Position numbers and translations under genes: made by a program
The notes under the pieces: model-generated
What the model saw: only the letters and a program-made list of their open reading frames with translations
What the model was told of the DNA's origin: nothing
Databases searched by the model: none
Part shown: positions 18,661-28,222 of the stretch, piece by piece
How the letters are laid out: each line of letters starts with the position of its first letter
How positions within the stretch are numbered: the stretch's first letter is position 1
Origin: Gammaproteobacteria bacterium
GTDB lineage: Bacteria; Pseudomonadota; Gammaproteobacteria; Xanthomonadales; SZUA-36
Direction: 5' to 3'
Assembly: GCA_030428105.1 (NCBI GenBank)
Contig: JAUIBE010000003.1
Location: forward strand, 62,001 to 126,000
DNA: 64,000 nucleotides

Positions 18661-20157
18661 ATGACCCGCCTGGCCCGCGTGTTCAGCCGCGCCGGAGTGG
18701 GCGTATCCGCGCCAGAGGTCCAGGTGGAGGTGCACCTGAGCGGCGGCCTGGTGAAGACCACCATCATTGGCCTGCCGGAAACCGCCGTGCGCGAATCGCT
18801 GCACCGCGTGCGCTCGGCGCTGATGACGGCGCGCTTCGAGGTACCGCAATCCAGGACCACGATCTCGTTGGCGCCGGCTGAGCTGCCCAAGGAAGGCAGC
18901 CGCTTCGACCTGCCGATTGCGCTGGGTATGCTGGCCGCTTCCGGGCAGGTGCCCAAGCGTCGCGTCAAAGACTGCGAGTTCGTTGGCGAACTCTCGCTCA
19001 GCGGCAAACTGCGAGGGGTACATGGCGTGCTGCCAGTTGCGGTACACGCCGCCCGGGCGGGGCGCACGCTGGTGGTGCCCAAAGTAAACGAGGCCGAGGC
19101 GGCCCTGGTTGAAGACGGTGAAATCTACTGCGCCGAAAGTCTGCAGCAAGTGGTGATGTGGCTACACAAACAGGAAGAACTGCCGCGGGTCAGCCGGGAC
19201 ACAGCCGCACAAGCCCCAAAACTGCCGGACCTCGCCGACGTCATCGGCCAACACCGTGCACGCCGCGCGCTGGAAGTGGCGGCAGCGGGCTCGCACAACC
19301 TGTTGCTGAGCGGCCCGCCTGGCACCGGCAAAACCATGCTCGCCACCCGCCTGCCCGGAATTCTTCCATCGCTGAGCCAGGATGAAGCCCTGGAAACCGC
19401 GGCAGTGGCGTCCATCAGCAAAATGGGGCTGGACCCGGCAACCTGGCGCCGAAGACCGTTCCGCGCCCCGCACCACACCGCCAGTGCGGTGGCCCTGGTG
19501 GGCGGCGGCTCCAAACCCGGTCCAGGAGAGATCTCGCTAGCGCACAACGGCGTGTTGTTCCTCGACGAGCTACCCGAGTTCAGCCGCCATGTGCTCGAGG
19601 TGCTGCGCGAACCACTCGAATCCGGCCGCATCGTTATCTCGCGAGCGGCCCGCCAGGCCGAATTCCCGGCCCGCTTCCAACTGATTGCCTCGATGAACCC
19701 CTGCCCCTGCGGCCACGCTGGCGATAGAAAGAACGATTGCCACTGCAGCGGCGAGCAGATTCAGCGCTACGCCCACAAGGTCTCCGGCCCGCTGCTGGAC
19801 CGCATAGACCTTCATGTGGAAGTACCGCGACCCGAGCAGTCCATCCTTGATCGGTCCGGCCCGGCCCCGGAAAGCAGCCGCACGGTAGCAAAACGGGTTG
19901 CGGTAGCAAGAAAGATTCAGCTCAAGCGCCAGGGTTGCTGCAATGCACAGCTCGATGCAGATGCCCGTGATCGCCACTGCGCTGTTGACGACCACGGGCG
20001 ACAGCTCCTGGAAAGCGCGGCAGAGCGACTGCGGCTATCCCCGCGCGCCATCCACCGTATCCTCAAGGTGGCCCGTACACTGGCCGACCTGGGCAACGAG
20101 CCGGCCATCGCGAACGCGCACCTTGCCGAAGCCATTGCCTATCGCAAGAAGGCATAG
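18661..20157 (+). CDS. comM: YifB/ComM family Mg-chelatase-like AAA+ ATPase
   Basis: A 498-residue protein with an N-terminal Lon-like ChlI domain (VQVEVHLSGGLVKTTIIGLP, then LPKEGSRFDLPIALG), a central AAA+ module with Walker A GPPGTGKTMLATRLPG and Walker B VLFLDELPEF, a Cys-rich zinc-like patch (NPCPCGHAGD and NDCHCS), and a C-terminal helical domain. In Vibrio ComM is a branch-migration helicase used in natural transformation. Length is normal. It stands alone, between the TA-like module and a convergent hydrolase gene. Confidence 0.94.
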   Translation: MTRLARVFSRAGVGVSAPEVQVEVHLSGGLVKTTIIGLPETAVRESLHRVRSALMTARFEVPQSRTTISLAPAELPKEGSRFDLPIALGMLAASGQVPKRRVKDCEFVGELSLSGKLRGVHGVLPVAVHAARAGRTLVVPKVNEAEAALVEDGEIYCAESLQQVVMWLHKQEELPRVSRDTAAQAPKLPDLADVIGQHRARRALEVAAAGSHNLLLSGPPGTGKTMLATRLPGILPSLSQDEALETAAVASISKMGLDPATWRRRPFRAPHHTASAVALVGGGSKPGPGEISLAHNGVLFLDELPEFSRHVLEVLREPLESGRIVISRAARQAEFPARFQLIASMNPCPCGHAGDRKNDCHCSGEQIQRYAHKVSGPLLDRIDLHVEVPRPEQSILDRSGPAPESSRTVAKRVAVARKIQLKRQGCCNAQLDADARDRHCAVDDHGRQLLESAAERLRLSPRAIHRILKVARTLADLGNEPAIANAHLAEAIAYRKKA

Positions 20158-20176
20158 CCGCGGGAATCGCAGCGCG

Positions 20177-20803
20177 CTAGGCAGCGGCGCTTTCGCGAAC
20201 CTGTCCAACCAGCATGGCCCAGTCCATTCCCAGCGCGGCATACACTTCGGGGGCTTTCGGCGAAGCGTTGTCGCCGAGGATTTCCACGATCAGGCTGGAA
20301 GCATCGGCGGTCACCACGCCGCTCTGTGTCAGCCGGGTGATTCCGGTTTCTCGCTTGGTGGTGCTAAATGTGCCGCTGGCATCCACTGCCACGTAAGCTT
20401 CAAAGCCCTCTCGCACCGCTCTCATCGCCGGGAACGCCGCGCAAACCTCCAGCGACACGCCTGCGAAAATCAGCTTGCTTCGCCTGGTTTCCCGGATTGC
20501 GGCCTCAACCCGGGGATCATCCCAGGCGTTAACCGTCGTGCGATCGATAAAGTGCTGCCCCGGAAGGGCTGCGACGAGCTCCGGAAAAGCGGGGCCCCAC
20601 AAAGTGTCCGAGGATGTCGTGGTGGTCACGATTGGAAGGCCGAGCGTGCGAGCGGCCTTGGCCAGGCCCACCACGTTGTGCTTCAGCTCGGCAATCGAGT
20701 AATCACGGATGCCGGTCATCAGGCCCACCTGGTGGTCTACAAGGACCAGCGCGGCGTTGCTGGCGCTGAGCGGATCGGGGTTGTGCAGTTTGGTAGTCGT
20801 CAT
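20177..20803 (-). CDS. YcaC-like isochorismatase-family cysteine hydrolase
   Basis: A 208-residue alpha/beta hydrolase of the isochorismatase superfamily, closest in pattern to YcaC. It has the N-terminal aspartate Asp23 in LVLVDHQVG, the nucleophile Cys121 in GVSLEVCAAF with the typical preceding cis-peptide, and a VDASGTFS motif. The substrate is unknown for this subgroup. The ATG at 20803 has AAGGAG upstream; an upstream extension of the frame is not convincing. It lies 52 bases downstream of the pirin gene on the same strand, so both may respond to the divergent LysR regulator. Confidence 0.88.
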   Translation of the reverse strand: MTTTKLHNPDPLSASNAALVLVDHQVGLMTGIRDYSIAELKHNVVGLAKAARTLGLPIVTTTTSSDTLWGPAFPELVAALPGQHFIDRTTVNAWDDPRVEAAIRETRRSKLIFAGVSLEVCAAFPAMRAVREGFEAYVAVDASGTFSTTKRETGITRLTQSGVVTADASSLIVEILGDNASPKAPEVYAALGMDWAMLVGQVRESAAA

Positions 20804-20855
20804 TGTTCTCTCCTTAATGGTCATAGCGAAGTGATTGGGAGGGCCGCGGGGATGG

Positions 20856-21752
20856 TCAGTCGATCGCCCCAAAGCGGCCCGCTTTAAAGTCTTTCTGAGC
20901 GGCCTCAATTTCCTCGGCAGTCCCCATGACAAATGGGCCCTGCTGGACGAAGGGCTCCTGCACCGCCTGGCCATCGAGCAATGCGAAGTGCGCATTAGAA
21001 CCATTGGCTACGGAAACACGCAGGAATAGGGGCGCTTCGCCATCGGCGTTCTCTACCGCGAAAGCCTGGCCTTTTTTGAGGCCGGTACGATGCCCCGAAA
21101 CGGTCACCTCGATTTCGCCATCAATCGCGTGCACCCAGGCGTTTCGGCCGGGTTCGAGTTGATGTTCAAAGCTTCCGTCGGTTGCGAGTTGGCCGTCGAG
21201 AATGGTCATCGGTAGTGCCGGCGATTGCGCACCGGCAACCCCGTTCGATGCCCCCAGGGCAATGCGAACGCTGTACCCCTCGCCGACCAGCACCGGCATG
21301 TCCTCGCGCCGCACCAGCAGTGATGAAGGCTGTTCGTAGCGACGTTCCTGCGGGAGGTTGACGAACACCTGCAGGCCGTGTGTTCGTGAGCCCGCCCTGG
21401 GCGACTCGTTGTGAATCACGCCGCGCCCTGCCCTCAGCCAGTAAAGGTCGCCGGGCAAGAGGTCGAAATCGTTACCCAGGGAGTCACGGTTGTGGAAACG
21501 CCCCTCGCTGTCGAGGAAGAGCAGCGAAACGGCTGACATCCCGGCATGTGGATGCGTGCCAAAGGTAGGCTCGGTCATGACGTAGTGGTCGACCATCACC
21601 AGCGGGTCCATTGCCGGGCCGATTTCTGCCGCTCGAAAACTGCGCGCCGAAAACCCACCGCCAATCGCGAGCGGCTCTCCGTCGATCGGGCGTGCTACCG
21701 GCCCTTCGTTGCCGGCTTCGATACTCCTGGCGGCGTTCATTGCGTTGTTCAT
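20856..21752 (-). CDS. Pirin family bicupin protein
   Basis: A 298-residue two-cupin protein. Pirin hallmarks are HPHAGMSAVSLLF (metal histidines; the usual HPHRG/ETV reads HAGM/AVS here), HNRDSLG, and GRGVIHNES. Bacterial pirins can have quercetinase-like activity or act as regulators; which applies cannot be read from sequence. The ATG at 21752 follows CGAGGTACGAG and gives the typical MNNAMNAARS start; the longer frame runs into the operator region. It is divergent from a LysR gene, the common layout for a LysR target. Confidence 0.88.
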   Translation of the reverse strand: MNNAMNAARSIEAGNEGPVARPIDGEPLAIGGGFSARSFRAAEIGPAMDPLVMVDHYVMTEPTFGTHPHAGMSAVSLLFLDSEGRFHNRDSLGNDFDLLPGDLYWLRAGRGVIHNESPRAGSRTHGLQVFVNLPQERRYEQPSSLLVRREDMPVLVGEGYSVRIALGASNGVAGAQSPALPMTILDGQLATDGSFEHQLEPGRNAWVHAIDGEIEVTVSGHRTGLKKGQAFAVENADGEAPLFLRVSVANGSNAHFALLDGQAVQEPFVQQGPFVMGTAEEIEAAQKDFKAGRFGAID

Positions 21753-21797
21753 CTCGTACCTCGCTGGGCGTGCGTTGATGGGTGACTGGAGTATATG

Positions 21798-21848
21798 AAC
21801 AGAACAATATTGAGCAGAAGGGCCAATATTTGAACTTTCTGTTCTGTT
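21798..21848. promoter_or_regulatory. Divergent lysR-pirin operator with two nested dyads
   Basis: Two perfect inverted repeats lie between the divergent genes. The inner one is AATATTG (21806-21812), an 11-base spacer, and CAATATT (21824-21830), the T-N11-A geometry typical of LysR boxes. The outer one is AACAGAAC (21798-21805) and GTTCTGTT (21841-21848). The stretch is AT-rich relative to its surroundings. Binding by the LysR protein at 21892 is inferred. Confidence 0.7.
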
Positions 21849-21891
21849 AATGGAACAATAAGCACCAGCAACGCTACCCGGATTTCGCCAC

Positions 21892-22803
21892 ATGCCACAG
21901 CCTGACCTGAACGACTACTTCTACTTCGTCCACGTGGTAGAGAAGCAGGGGTTTTCCGCAGCATCCGAGTCACTGGGCATACCGAAATCCCGCCTCAGCC
22001 GGCACATCCGCCAGCTTGAAGAGCGCATGGATGCCCGGCTGATCCAGCGTACGACCCGGCAGTTCAACGTGACAGAACTGGGTGAAGCGTTTTACGCACA
22101 CGCCCGCGCCGCGGTCGATGAAATGGAGCGCGCAGAAAACGCGGTCAGGCGCAACAAGAACCGGCTGTCCGGCCATGTCACCATCAGTTGCTCGGTGGGT
22201 GTCGCCCAGTTCGCGCTGAAGCCGCTGGTGGCGCGGTTTTTATCCGACAACCCCCTGGTCAACGTCTCGCAGCAGGTAACCAACCAGACCGTCGACCTGG
22301 TCGCCGCCGGCGTGGACCTGTCGATTCGGGGCCATTCAGGGCCATTGCCAGACTCAACGCTGATCCAGAGGCACCTCGCGCAAGTCGAATGGCAGCTCTT
22401 TGCCGCGGCTGATTACCTGGATGGAAACCCGGCCCTGGACCACCCGTCCGACCTGGAGAAACATCAAACGCTGGCGCTCGGGTGGCAGTCGCCACACGGG
22501 CAATGGAAGCTGGAAAACCGCTCTGAAGAGAAGTGGGTTGCAGACATCAACCCAAGGCTGAAGAGCGATGACATGGCCACCCTGAAGCACGCAGCGGCCA
22601 GCGGTGCGGGCATTGTCGCCCTGCCCGCCTACACCTGCCGCGAAGAACTGGAACATGGTCAACTGAAGCGGGTATTACCGCAATGGCACGCCGGCTTGGC
22701 GCAACTCAGCCTGGTTGCTCCATCACGAAAAGGCCAGCCGCAAGCGGTGGTTGCGCTGCAGGAATTCCTGCTCGCTGAATTCGCCAACGTGGTAGCCCTT
22801 TAG
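21892..22803 (+). CDS. LysR-family transcriptional regulator
   Basis: A 303-residue regulator. The N-terminal winged helix-turn-helix reads NDYFYFVHVVEKQGFSAASE then LGIPKSRLSRHIRQLEERM, followed by the linker helix and a periplasmic-binding-like effector domain (GHVTISCSVGVAQFALKPL onward). It resembles the subgroup with a tyrosine/phenylalanine-rich start that often controls pirin, DoxX or quinone-related genes. It is divergent from the pirin gene over an operator with two dyads, so control of pirin and the YcaC-like gene is the simplest reading. No neighbour gives the effector. Confidence 0.93.
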   Translation: MPQPDLNDYFYFVHVVEKQGFSAASESLGIPKSRLSRHIRQLEERMDARLIQRTTRQFNVTELGEAFYAHARAAVDEMERAENAVRRNKNRLSGHVTISCSVGVAQFALKPLVARFLSDNPLVNVSQQVTNQTVDLVAAGVDLSIRGHSGPLPDSTLIQRHLAQVEWQLFAAADYLDGNPALDHPSDLEKHQTLALGWQSPHGQWKLENRSEEKWVADINPRLKSDDMATLKHAAASGAGIVALPAYTCREELEHGQLKRVLPQWHAGLAQLSLVAPSRKGQPQAVVALQEFLLAEFANVVAL

Positions 22804-22950
22804 CGCCCATCCGAGCAGTATTCCCCGGTCGCTCTGCGACAAAGCGACAAAAGGAAATAGGCAACCGACCAGCCGTCATCCGGGTGGATTTCATTCAGAT
22901 AAGCTGACCGCAGTTTAAAGCCTTATAAAAGGTTTACCGACTGCGCGCCC

Positions 22951-24027
22951 ATGATCGAACGCCTGGCTGACAATTCAAAATCGTTTTTCTGGCTGCTCAA
23001 CGTGGCCGGCTGGGCGGCCTACGCGGTGCTCAACTACCTGATGGGCATCTCCGGCCATGACATGCCGCATGACTACATCGAACCGAGCCTGATGTACGCG
23101 GTTGGCGGCTTGATCATCACCTATGGCCTGCGCTTCGTTTACAAGGCGGCGTGGGAAATGCCGCCGGTGTTCAGCCTGCCCATCAACGGCCTTGGCGCCA
23201 TCGTGGCCGCCGCGGTGTTCGCCGGATTCCGTTCCTTCGTTTACGTACACATTTACAAGGGCCTGAGCCTGGGCTCGGTGCCGCTGGCCGACTACTTCTA
23301 CTCCTGGGAGCTGACCCTGAGTTTCTACGTGATCGGCACCTGGAGCGGACTGTACTTCGGCATCAAGTATTACCGCATGGCCCAGCACCAGCGCGAGCAG
23401 GCGCTGAAGGCCACCACCATTGCGCAGGATGCCCAGCTGCGCACGCTGCGCTTCCAGCTCAATCCGCATTTCCTGTTCAACACGCTCAACGCCATCTCCA
23501 CCCTGGTGCTGGAATCAGAGAACGAAACGGCCAATCGAATGGTCACAAAGCTGAGCACTTTTCTGCGCGAATCGCTCGATCGCGACCCGATGCAGAAAAT
23601 CAGTTTGAAAGAGGAACTGCGCGCACTCGATCTATATCTGGGACTGGAGCAGTTGAGATTTGAAGATCGGTTGCGGATTGAACGGAATATTTCCGACGAC
23701 GCCTGGCATTGCCTGGTGCCGGGAATGATCCTGCAACCGTTGATTGAAAACGCGATGACTTATGCCACATGCATCAGCGAGACCGGAGGCGGGATCATGA
23801 TAGCCGCCAAAACCGACGATGCTATGCTTTGCCTGAGTGTCACCGGCACCGATGCTGCATCATCCGGCCACAGCGATGGCCACAGCGATAACGACGTCGG
23901 CCTGGCCAATACCCGCGAACGGCTACGGGTGTTGTACGGAGAAGCGCATACGTTCAGCGTTACCAATATTGAACCTAATGGCCTGAAAGTTGAGGTTTGC
24001 ATACCCCGTGAACGCTGCCAATCATAA
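22951..24027 (+). CDS. LytS/YehU-type sensor histidine kinase
   Basis: A 358-residue membrane kinase of the PF06580 type. Four likely membrane segments fill residues about 15-150, with little periplasmic sequence. A short coiled coil leads to the phospho-acceptor region LRFQLNPHFLFNTLNAIS, and an ATPase domain follows with PLIENAMTYA and the G-box VGLANTRERL. A repeated GHSDGHSD stretch precedes the G-box. With almost no extracytoplasmic domain the signal is probably sensed in the membrane. The stop overlaps the next gene by about 20 bases, so it forms a two-component pair with the LytTR regulator. Confidence 0.92.
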   Translation: MIERLADNSKSFFWLLNVAGWAAYAVLNYLMGISGHDMPHDYIEPSLMYAVGGLIITYGLRFVYKAAWEMPPVFSLPINGLGAIVAAAVFAGFRSFVYVHIYKGLSLGSVPLADYFYSWELTLSFYVIGTWSGLYFGIKYYRMAQHQREQALKATTIAQDAQLRTLRFQLNPHFLFNTLNAISTLVLESENETANRMVTKLSTFLRESLDRDPMQKISLKEELRALDLYLGLEQLRFEDRLRIERNISDDAWHCLVPGMILQPLIENAMTYATCISETGGGIMIAAKTDDAMLCLSVTGTDAASSGHSDGHSDNDVGLANTRERLRVLYGEAHTFSVTNIEPNGLKVEVCIPRERCQS

Positions 24028-24832
24028 AACCCTGAATTGTCTGGTCGTCGATGACGAGGCGCTGGCCCGCCGTGGCCTGAAACACCGCCTGTCGCGCATC
24101 GAGGGCATCCATGTCATGGCCGAGGCCCGCAATGGCCGCGAGGCCCTGGAAATGATCCACAGCCATTCACCCGACGTGGTGTTCCTGGATATCCAGATGC
24201 CGGGCAAGAACGGTTTCGACGTGATCCGCGAACTTTCCGGCGGCCCCATGCCGGCCATCGTGTTTGTCACTGCCTACGACGAATATGCCATCGACGCCTT
24301 CGAGGCTAACGCGCTGGATTACGTGCTGAAACCGATTGAGAACGGCCGCCTGCGCGAGGCGCTCAACCGCGTGCGCGAAAACCTCAGTCAGCGCAGGGCG
24401 CTGAAGCAACGCGAAACCCTGCTCAAGCTGGTCAGCAACATTTCCGGTGAACAGGTGGCCAGCATGGAAGACATCCGCGCCAAGGGCATCGACCGGATGC
24501 GCAAGAAAGAGGTCGCCAAGCTGGCGATCAAGGACGGCGGCAAAACCACCTGGGTGCCACAGGACGAAATTGAATGGATCGACGCGGCCGGCGATTACAT
24601 GTGCGTCCACGCCGGCGGCGAGACCTACATTCTGCGCAAGACGATGAAAGAGCTTGAAAACGAGCTCGACCCCGAGCTGCTGCAACGCATTCACCGCTCC
24701 ACCATCGTCAATGTGCACTGCGTGAAGGAAATGCGCTCGCACATTAATGGCGAGTATTTCCTCACTTTGGACAGCGGCCATACCATCAAGCTGTCGCGCA
24801 CCTACAAAGATAAGCTCAACTATTTCGCGTAA
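24008..24832 (+). CDS. LytTR-family response regulator
   Basis: A 274-residue regulator: receiver domain with the acidic pair Asp15-Asp16 and phospho-acceptor Asp61 in FLDIQMPG, the KPI loop (LDYVLKPIEN), and a C-terminal LytTR DNA-binding domain (EIEWIDAAGDYMCVH, then RIHRSTIVNVHCVKEM). I chose GTG 24008 because it gives NAANHKTLNCLVVDDE directly before the receiver domain; the frame extends 18 bases further. It overlaps the kinase gene. Targets are unknown; the RND pump downstream is a candidate by position only. Confidence 0.92.
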   Translation: MNAANHKTLNCLVVDDEALARRGLKHRLSRIEGIHVMAEARNGREALEMIHSHSPDVVFLDIQMPGKNGFDVIRELSGGPMPAIVFVTAYDEYAIDAFEANALDYVLKPIENGRLREALNRVRENLSQRRALKQRETLLKLVSNISGEQVASMEDIRAKGIDRMRKKEVAKLAIKDGGKTTWVPQDEIEWIDAAGDYMCVHAGGETYILRKTMKELENELDPELLQRIHRSTIVNVHCVKEMRSHINGEYFLTLDSGHTIKLSRTYKDKLNYFA

Positions 24833-24835
24833 ACA

Positions 24836-24857
24836 GCGGCGAGGGCGCCCTCGCCGC
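24836..24857. terminator. Perfect 22-base palindrome after the LytTR gene
   Basis: The 22 bases at 24836-24857 are their own reverse complement, beginning GCGGCGAGGGC, three bases after the regulator stop. There is no T-tract afterward, only GAAAACCCC. It may act as a transcript end or mRNA stabiliser. The remaining 200 or so bases before the RND gene contain a likely promoter region, but I could not fix a promoter. Confidence 0.45.
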
Positions 24858-25076
24858 GAAAACCCCTTCACCATTCAACGTCAATCGATAACGGGTGATC
24901 GGCGGCCGTTTTCGGCTTGGCGTTCGCACGCTTCACATCACCGCAGACCATGACTTTGGTCACGAACTCAGGGCCTGAACGCTTTCTAATATCCCGGTGA
25001 ACGGATGCTTCCCCACCGCGCCGAAGTAACGGATTCGGGCCAGGGGGCGTCAGAACTAATAACCGAGGAGCAGGGC

Positions 25077-28000
25077 ATGAGTTTCACCCACAAGGCAGTC
25101 CGCAACCCAGCCGCAGTTGGCGTCGTGGTCGCCATCATCTTCATGTTCGGACTGTTCAGCCTGAACAGCCTGCCGGTTCAACTGTTCCCCGAAATTGAAT
25201 TGCCCCAACTGACTGTCAACGCCAGTTGGCGTGCTGCTTCTCCGAAAGAAGTCGAATCGGAAATTCTCGAACCCATTGAAGAAGTGCTGCAGGGCCTGCC
25301 TGGCCTGCAGACCATCGAGGCCAACGCGTTTAACGGCGGCGCCTGGGTAAACATGCAGTTCGCGTTGGAAACCGACATGCAGGCCACGCTGATGGAAGTG
25401 ATCGGCCGCCTGAATCGCTTGCCGCCTTTGCCAGTGGATGCGGATCCGCCGGTGGTCAACCTGGGCGGTGGCGGTGGTGGCTCCAACGAGTCACTGACCT
25501 GGTTCTTTGTCCAGAAACTGCCCGGCACCCCCGGCGAGTTGCGCGATTACGCCCGCCAGGTTGAAGACATCATCAAGCCGCGCATCGAGGCCATTGACGG
25601 CGTTTCCGGCGTGGAATTCATGTCTGGCGGCGCCGATGAACTGCAGATCATCATCGACCCCTACCGCGCGGCCGAGATGGGCCTGCCGATTACCGACATC
25701 GCCCAGTCCGCCAGCCGCAGCGCCGATGTTTCAGGCGGTTTCGTGGATGTGGGTCGCAGGCAGTACACCCTGCGCTTTGAAGGCCGTTACGATCCCGACC
25801 AGCTTCGCAACCAGGTGCTGGAATGGCGCAACGGCCAGCCGGTACGCCTGGGCGACGTGGCGGAAATTCGTGTTGGCCCCGGCCAGCGCAACGACATGGT
25901 GTTCCAGAACGGCAACCCGGCCATGGGCGTGCGCATCGACCGCGCCAACGGCGCCAACGTGCTGGCCGCGCTGACCGAGGTGAAGGCCGCCATGGAAGAA
26001 CTGCGCGTGGGGCCCATCAACGACCTGGGCCTGGACGTGGCGCAGTCGTTCGATGCCTCGGTGTTTATCAAGCGCGCCGTCACCCTGGTGACCAACAACC
26101 TGCTGCTTGGCGTAATCCTGGCCATCGGCGTGTTGTGGTGGTTCTTGCGCGATACCCGCGGCACGCTGCTGATTGCCACTGCCATCCCGGTGTCGCTGCT
26201 CACCACTTTCATCGTGCTGCAACTCACCGGCCGCAGCCTCAACGTGATTTCGCTGGCCGGCCTGGCGTTTGCCGTCGGCATGGTGCTGGACGCCGCCATC
26301 GTGGTATCCGAAAACATCGTCCGATTGCGTGAGAAAGGCGAGTTGCCAGAGAAAGCCGCGCTCAAGGGCACTGGCCAGGTGCAGGGCGCCCTGCTGGCAT
26401 CAACGGCAACCACCGTCGCCATCTTCCTGCCGGTGCTGTTCCTCAAAGATGTTGAAGGCCAGCTTTTCGCCGACCTGGCGCTGACCATCGCAATTGCGGT
26501 GTGCGCCTCGCTGATCGTGGCGCTGACCATCCTGCCGGCAGTGGCGGGCAGCTTCCTCAAACCGAAGAAGCTGACCAACAAGCACGCGCCGCGCTGGTCG
26601 AAACTCACCGGCTTCCTGATGCGCGCCAGTGGCACACCGGTGCGCCGCGGCGCCATCATCGGCACCCTGATTGCCGGCCCGCTGATGATTGCCTGGGCCC
26701 TGTTCCCGCAACTCGACTACCTGCCGCCGGTGAAGCGCGACGCGGTGGATGCCTTCCTGCAGTTGCCGCCGGGCGCCAACTGGGAAACCACCGAGAAAGA
26801 AATTACCGCCAAGCTGGTCGAGCGCCTCGACCCGTACATGAAGGGCGAAAAAGAGCCGGCGCTGAAGAACTACTACATCTGGATCTGGGGCAACGGCGGC
26901 ACCATTGGCGCTCGCGTGCTGGATCAATCCAAGGTGAAAGACCTCGAGCAAGTGATGCGCGATGAGATCCTGGTCGACATTCCCGATTTCCGTGGCTTTG
27001 CTGCCCAGGGCAACTTGTTTGGTGGCTTCGGCGGCGGCCGCAGCATCGCCGTGCACATGCAATCGGCCGACGAGGCCGGGCTCATGGCCGCAGCATCTGA
27101 AGGCCAGGCCAAACTGATGGAACAGTTCCCAGGCGCCAACGTGCAGGTCTTCCCGCCACCCGAACTGGCGCAGCCGGAGATTCGCATTCGCCCGGACGAC
27201 GCGCGCATTGCCGAAGTGGGCTGGAACCGGCCCGCCATCGCCTCGGTGGTGCGCACCCTGGGCAACGGCCTGTGGCTGGGCGAGTACTTCAACGGCGAAG
27301 ACCGCATGGACATCATCATGAAGGCATCCGGCTGGCAGACCCCCGAGCAACTGGGCGACACCCCGGTAATGACCCCGGCGGGCGAAGTCGTGCCATTGGG
27401 CGAACTGGTGGCGCTGGACCGCACCACCGGCCCGGGGCAGATTCGCCGCGTCAACGGACGCCGCACCGTGTCACTCACCGTTGACCCGCCGGAAGGCGTT
27501 TCCCTGGAGTCCGCGGTAACCCAGATCGAGGAAAACCTGGAGCCGGCGCTTAAAGCTGCGCTTCCGGCCGACGGCAGCATCATCTACGGCGGCAGCGCCG
27601 ACAGCCTGAAAGACGCCATCCAGATCATGAGCCGCAACTTCGTGATGGCGCTGTTCATCCTGTTCCTGCTGATGGCCGGCCTGTTCCGCTCGCCCAAGGA
27701 CAGCGCGCTGGTGGTGTTGACCATTCCTCTGGCCGGCGTGGGCGGCATTGTCGCCCTGCAGTTACTCAACCTGGTGAGCTTCCAGCCAATGGACCTGCTC
27801 ACCATGATCGGCTTCATCATCCTGCTGGGCCTGGTGGTCAACAACGCCATCCTGCTGGTCGACCAGACCCGCCGCGCCGAACGCGAGGGCATGAGCCGCG
27901 ACGAGGCGGTGGAATACGCACTTTCGGTCAGGTTGCGGCCGATCTTCATGAGTACCCTGACCAGCATTATTGGCATGCTGCCGCTGGTGTTGCTGCCCGG

Positions 28001-28175
28001 CGACGGCAGCGTGATCTACCGCGGTCTTGCCACCGCGATTGTCGGCGGCATGACCTTCAGCCTGTTCTTCACCCTGCTGATGCTGCCCAGCCTGTTACGG
28101 GTTGGAGCCGGCAAGCGGGTCGAGGCCGCGCTGCCTGAAAGCGCCGCCCAAACTGAATTGCAGACCGTGGCATGA
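25077..28175 (+). CDS. RND efflux permease, HAE1-like
   Basis: A 1032-residue inner-membrane antiporter with the 12-segment, two-porter-loop layout of AcrB relatives. It starts MSFTHKAVRNPAAVGVVVAI at the ATG preceded by GAGGAGCAGGGC; an ATG 24 codons earlier lacks family sequence. A poly-Gly insert lies near residue 120 (NLGGGGGGSNES). In TM4, AcrB's Asp407-Asp408 pair reads Asp405-Ala406 (VLDAAIVVSEN), and the TM10 lysine is Asn922 (LVVNNAIL), so the proton relay differs from AcrB, as in several HAE1 subgroups. Substrate unknown. It overlaps the adaptor gene's earliest possible start by four bases; no TolC-like gene is in the window. Confidence 0.93.
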   Translation: MSFTHKAVRNPAAVGVVVAIIFMFGLFSLNSLPVQLFPEIELPQLTVNASWRAASPKEVESEILEPIEEVLQGLPGLQTIEANAFNGGAWVNMQFALETDMQATLMEVIGRLNRLPPLPVDADPPVVNLGGGGGGSNESLTWFFVQKLPGTPGELRDYARQVEDIIKPRIEAIDGVSGVEFMSGGADELQIIIDPYRAAEMGLPITDIAQSASRSADVSGGFVDVGRRQYTLRFEGRYDPDQLRNQVLEWRNGQPVRLGDVAEIRVGPGQRNDMVFQNGNPAMGVRIDRANGANVLAALTEVKAAMEELRVGPINDLGLDVAQSFDASVFIKRAVTLVTNNLLLGVILAIGVLWWFLRDTRGTLLIATAIPVSLLTTFIVLQLTGRSLNVISLAGLAFAVGMVLDAAIVVSENIVRLREKGELPEKAALKGTGQVQGALLASTATTVAIFLPVLFLKDVEGQLFADLALTIAIAVCASLIVALTILPAVAGSFLKPKKLTNKHAPRWSKLTGFLMRASGTPVRRGAIIGTLIAGPLMIAWALFPQLDYLPPVKRDAVDAFLQLPPGANWETTEKEITAKLVERLDPYMKGEKEPALKNYYIWIWGNGGTIGARVLDQSKVKDLEQVMRDEILVDIPDFRGFAAQGNLFGGFGGGRSIAVHMQSADEAGLMAAASEGQAKLMEQFPGANVQVFPPPELAQPEIRIRPDDARIAEVGWNRPAIASVVRTLGNGLWLGEYFNGEDRMDIIMKASGWQTPEQLGDTPVMTPAGEVVPLGELVALDRTTGPGQIRRVNGRRTVSLTVDPPEGVSLESAVTQIEENLEPALKAALPADGSIIYGGSADSLKDAIQIMSRNFVMALFILFLLMAGLFRSPKDSALVVLTIPLAGVGGIVALQLLNLVSFQPMDLLTMIGFIILLGLVVNNAILLVDQTRRAEREGMSRDEAVEYALSVRLRPIFMSTLTSIIGMLPLVLLPGDGSVIYRGLATAIVGGMTFSLFFTLLMLPSLLRVGAGKRVEAALPESAAQTELQTVA

Positions 28176-28222
28176 ACACGCCACTCCCGGAAACTTTCCC
28201 GAGAAGACTCGAGGACAAGGCA

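Noticed and set aside
25005-25076. Upstream ATG giving the RND permease 24 more residues.
   Set aside because: The extra residues are polar and unlike the family start; the ATG at 25077 has a good SD and begins the first membrane segment region.
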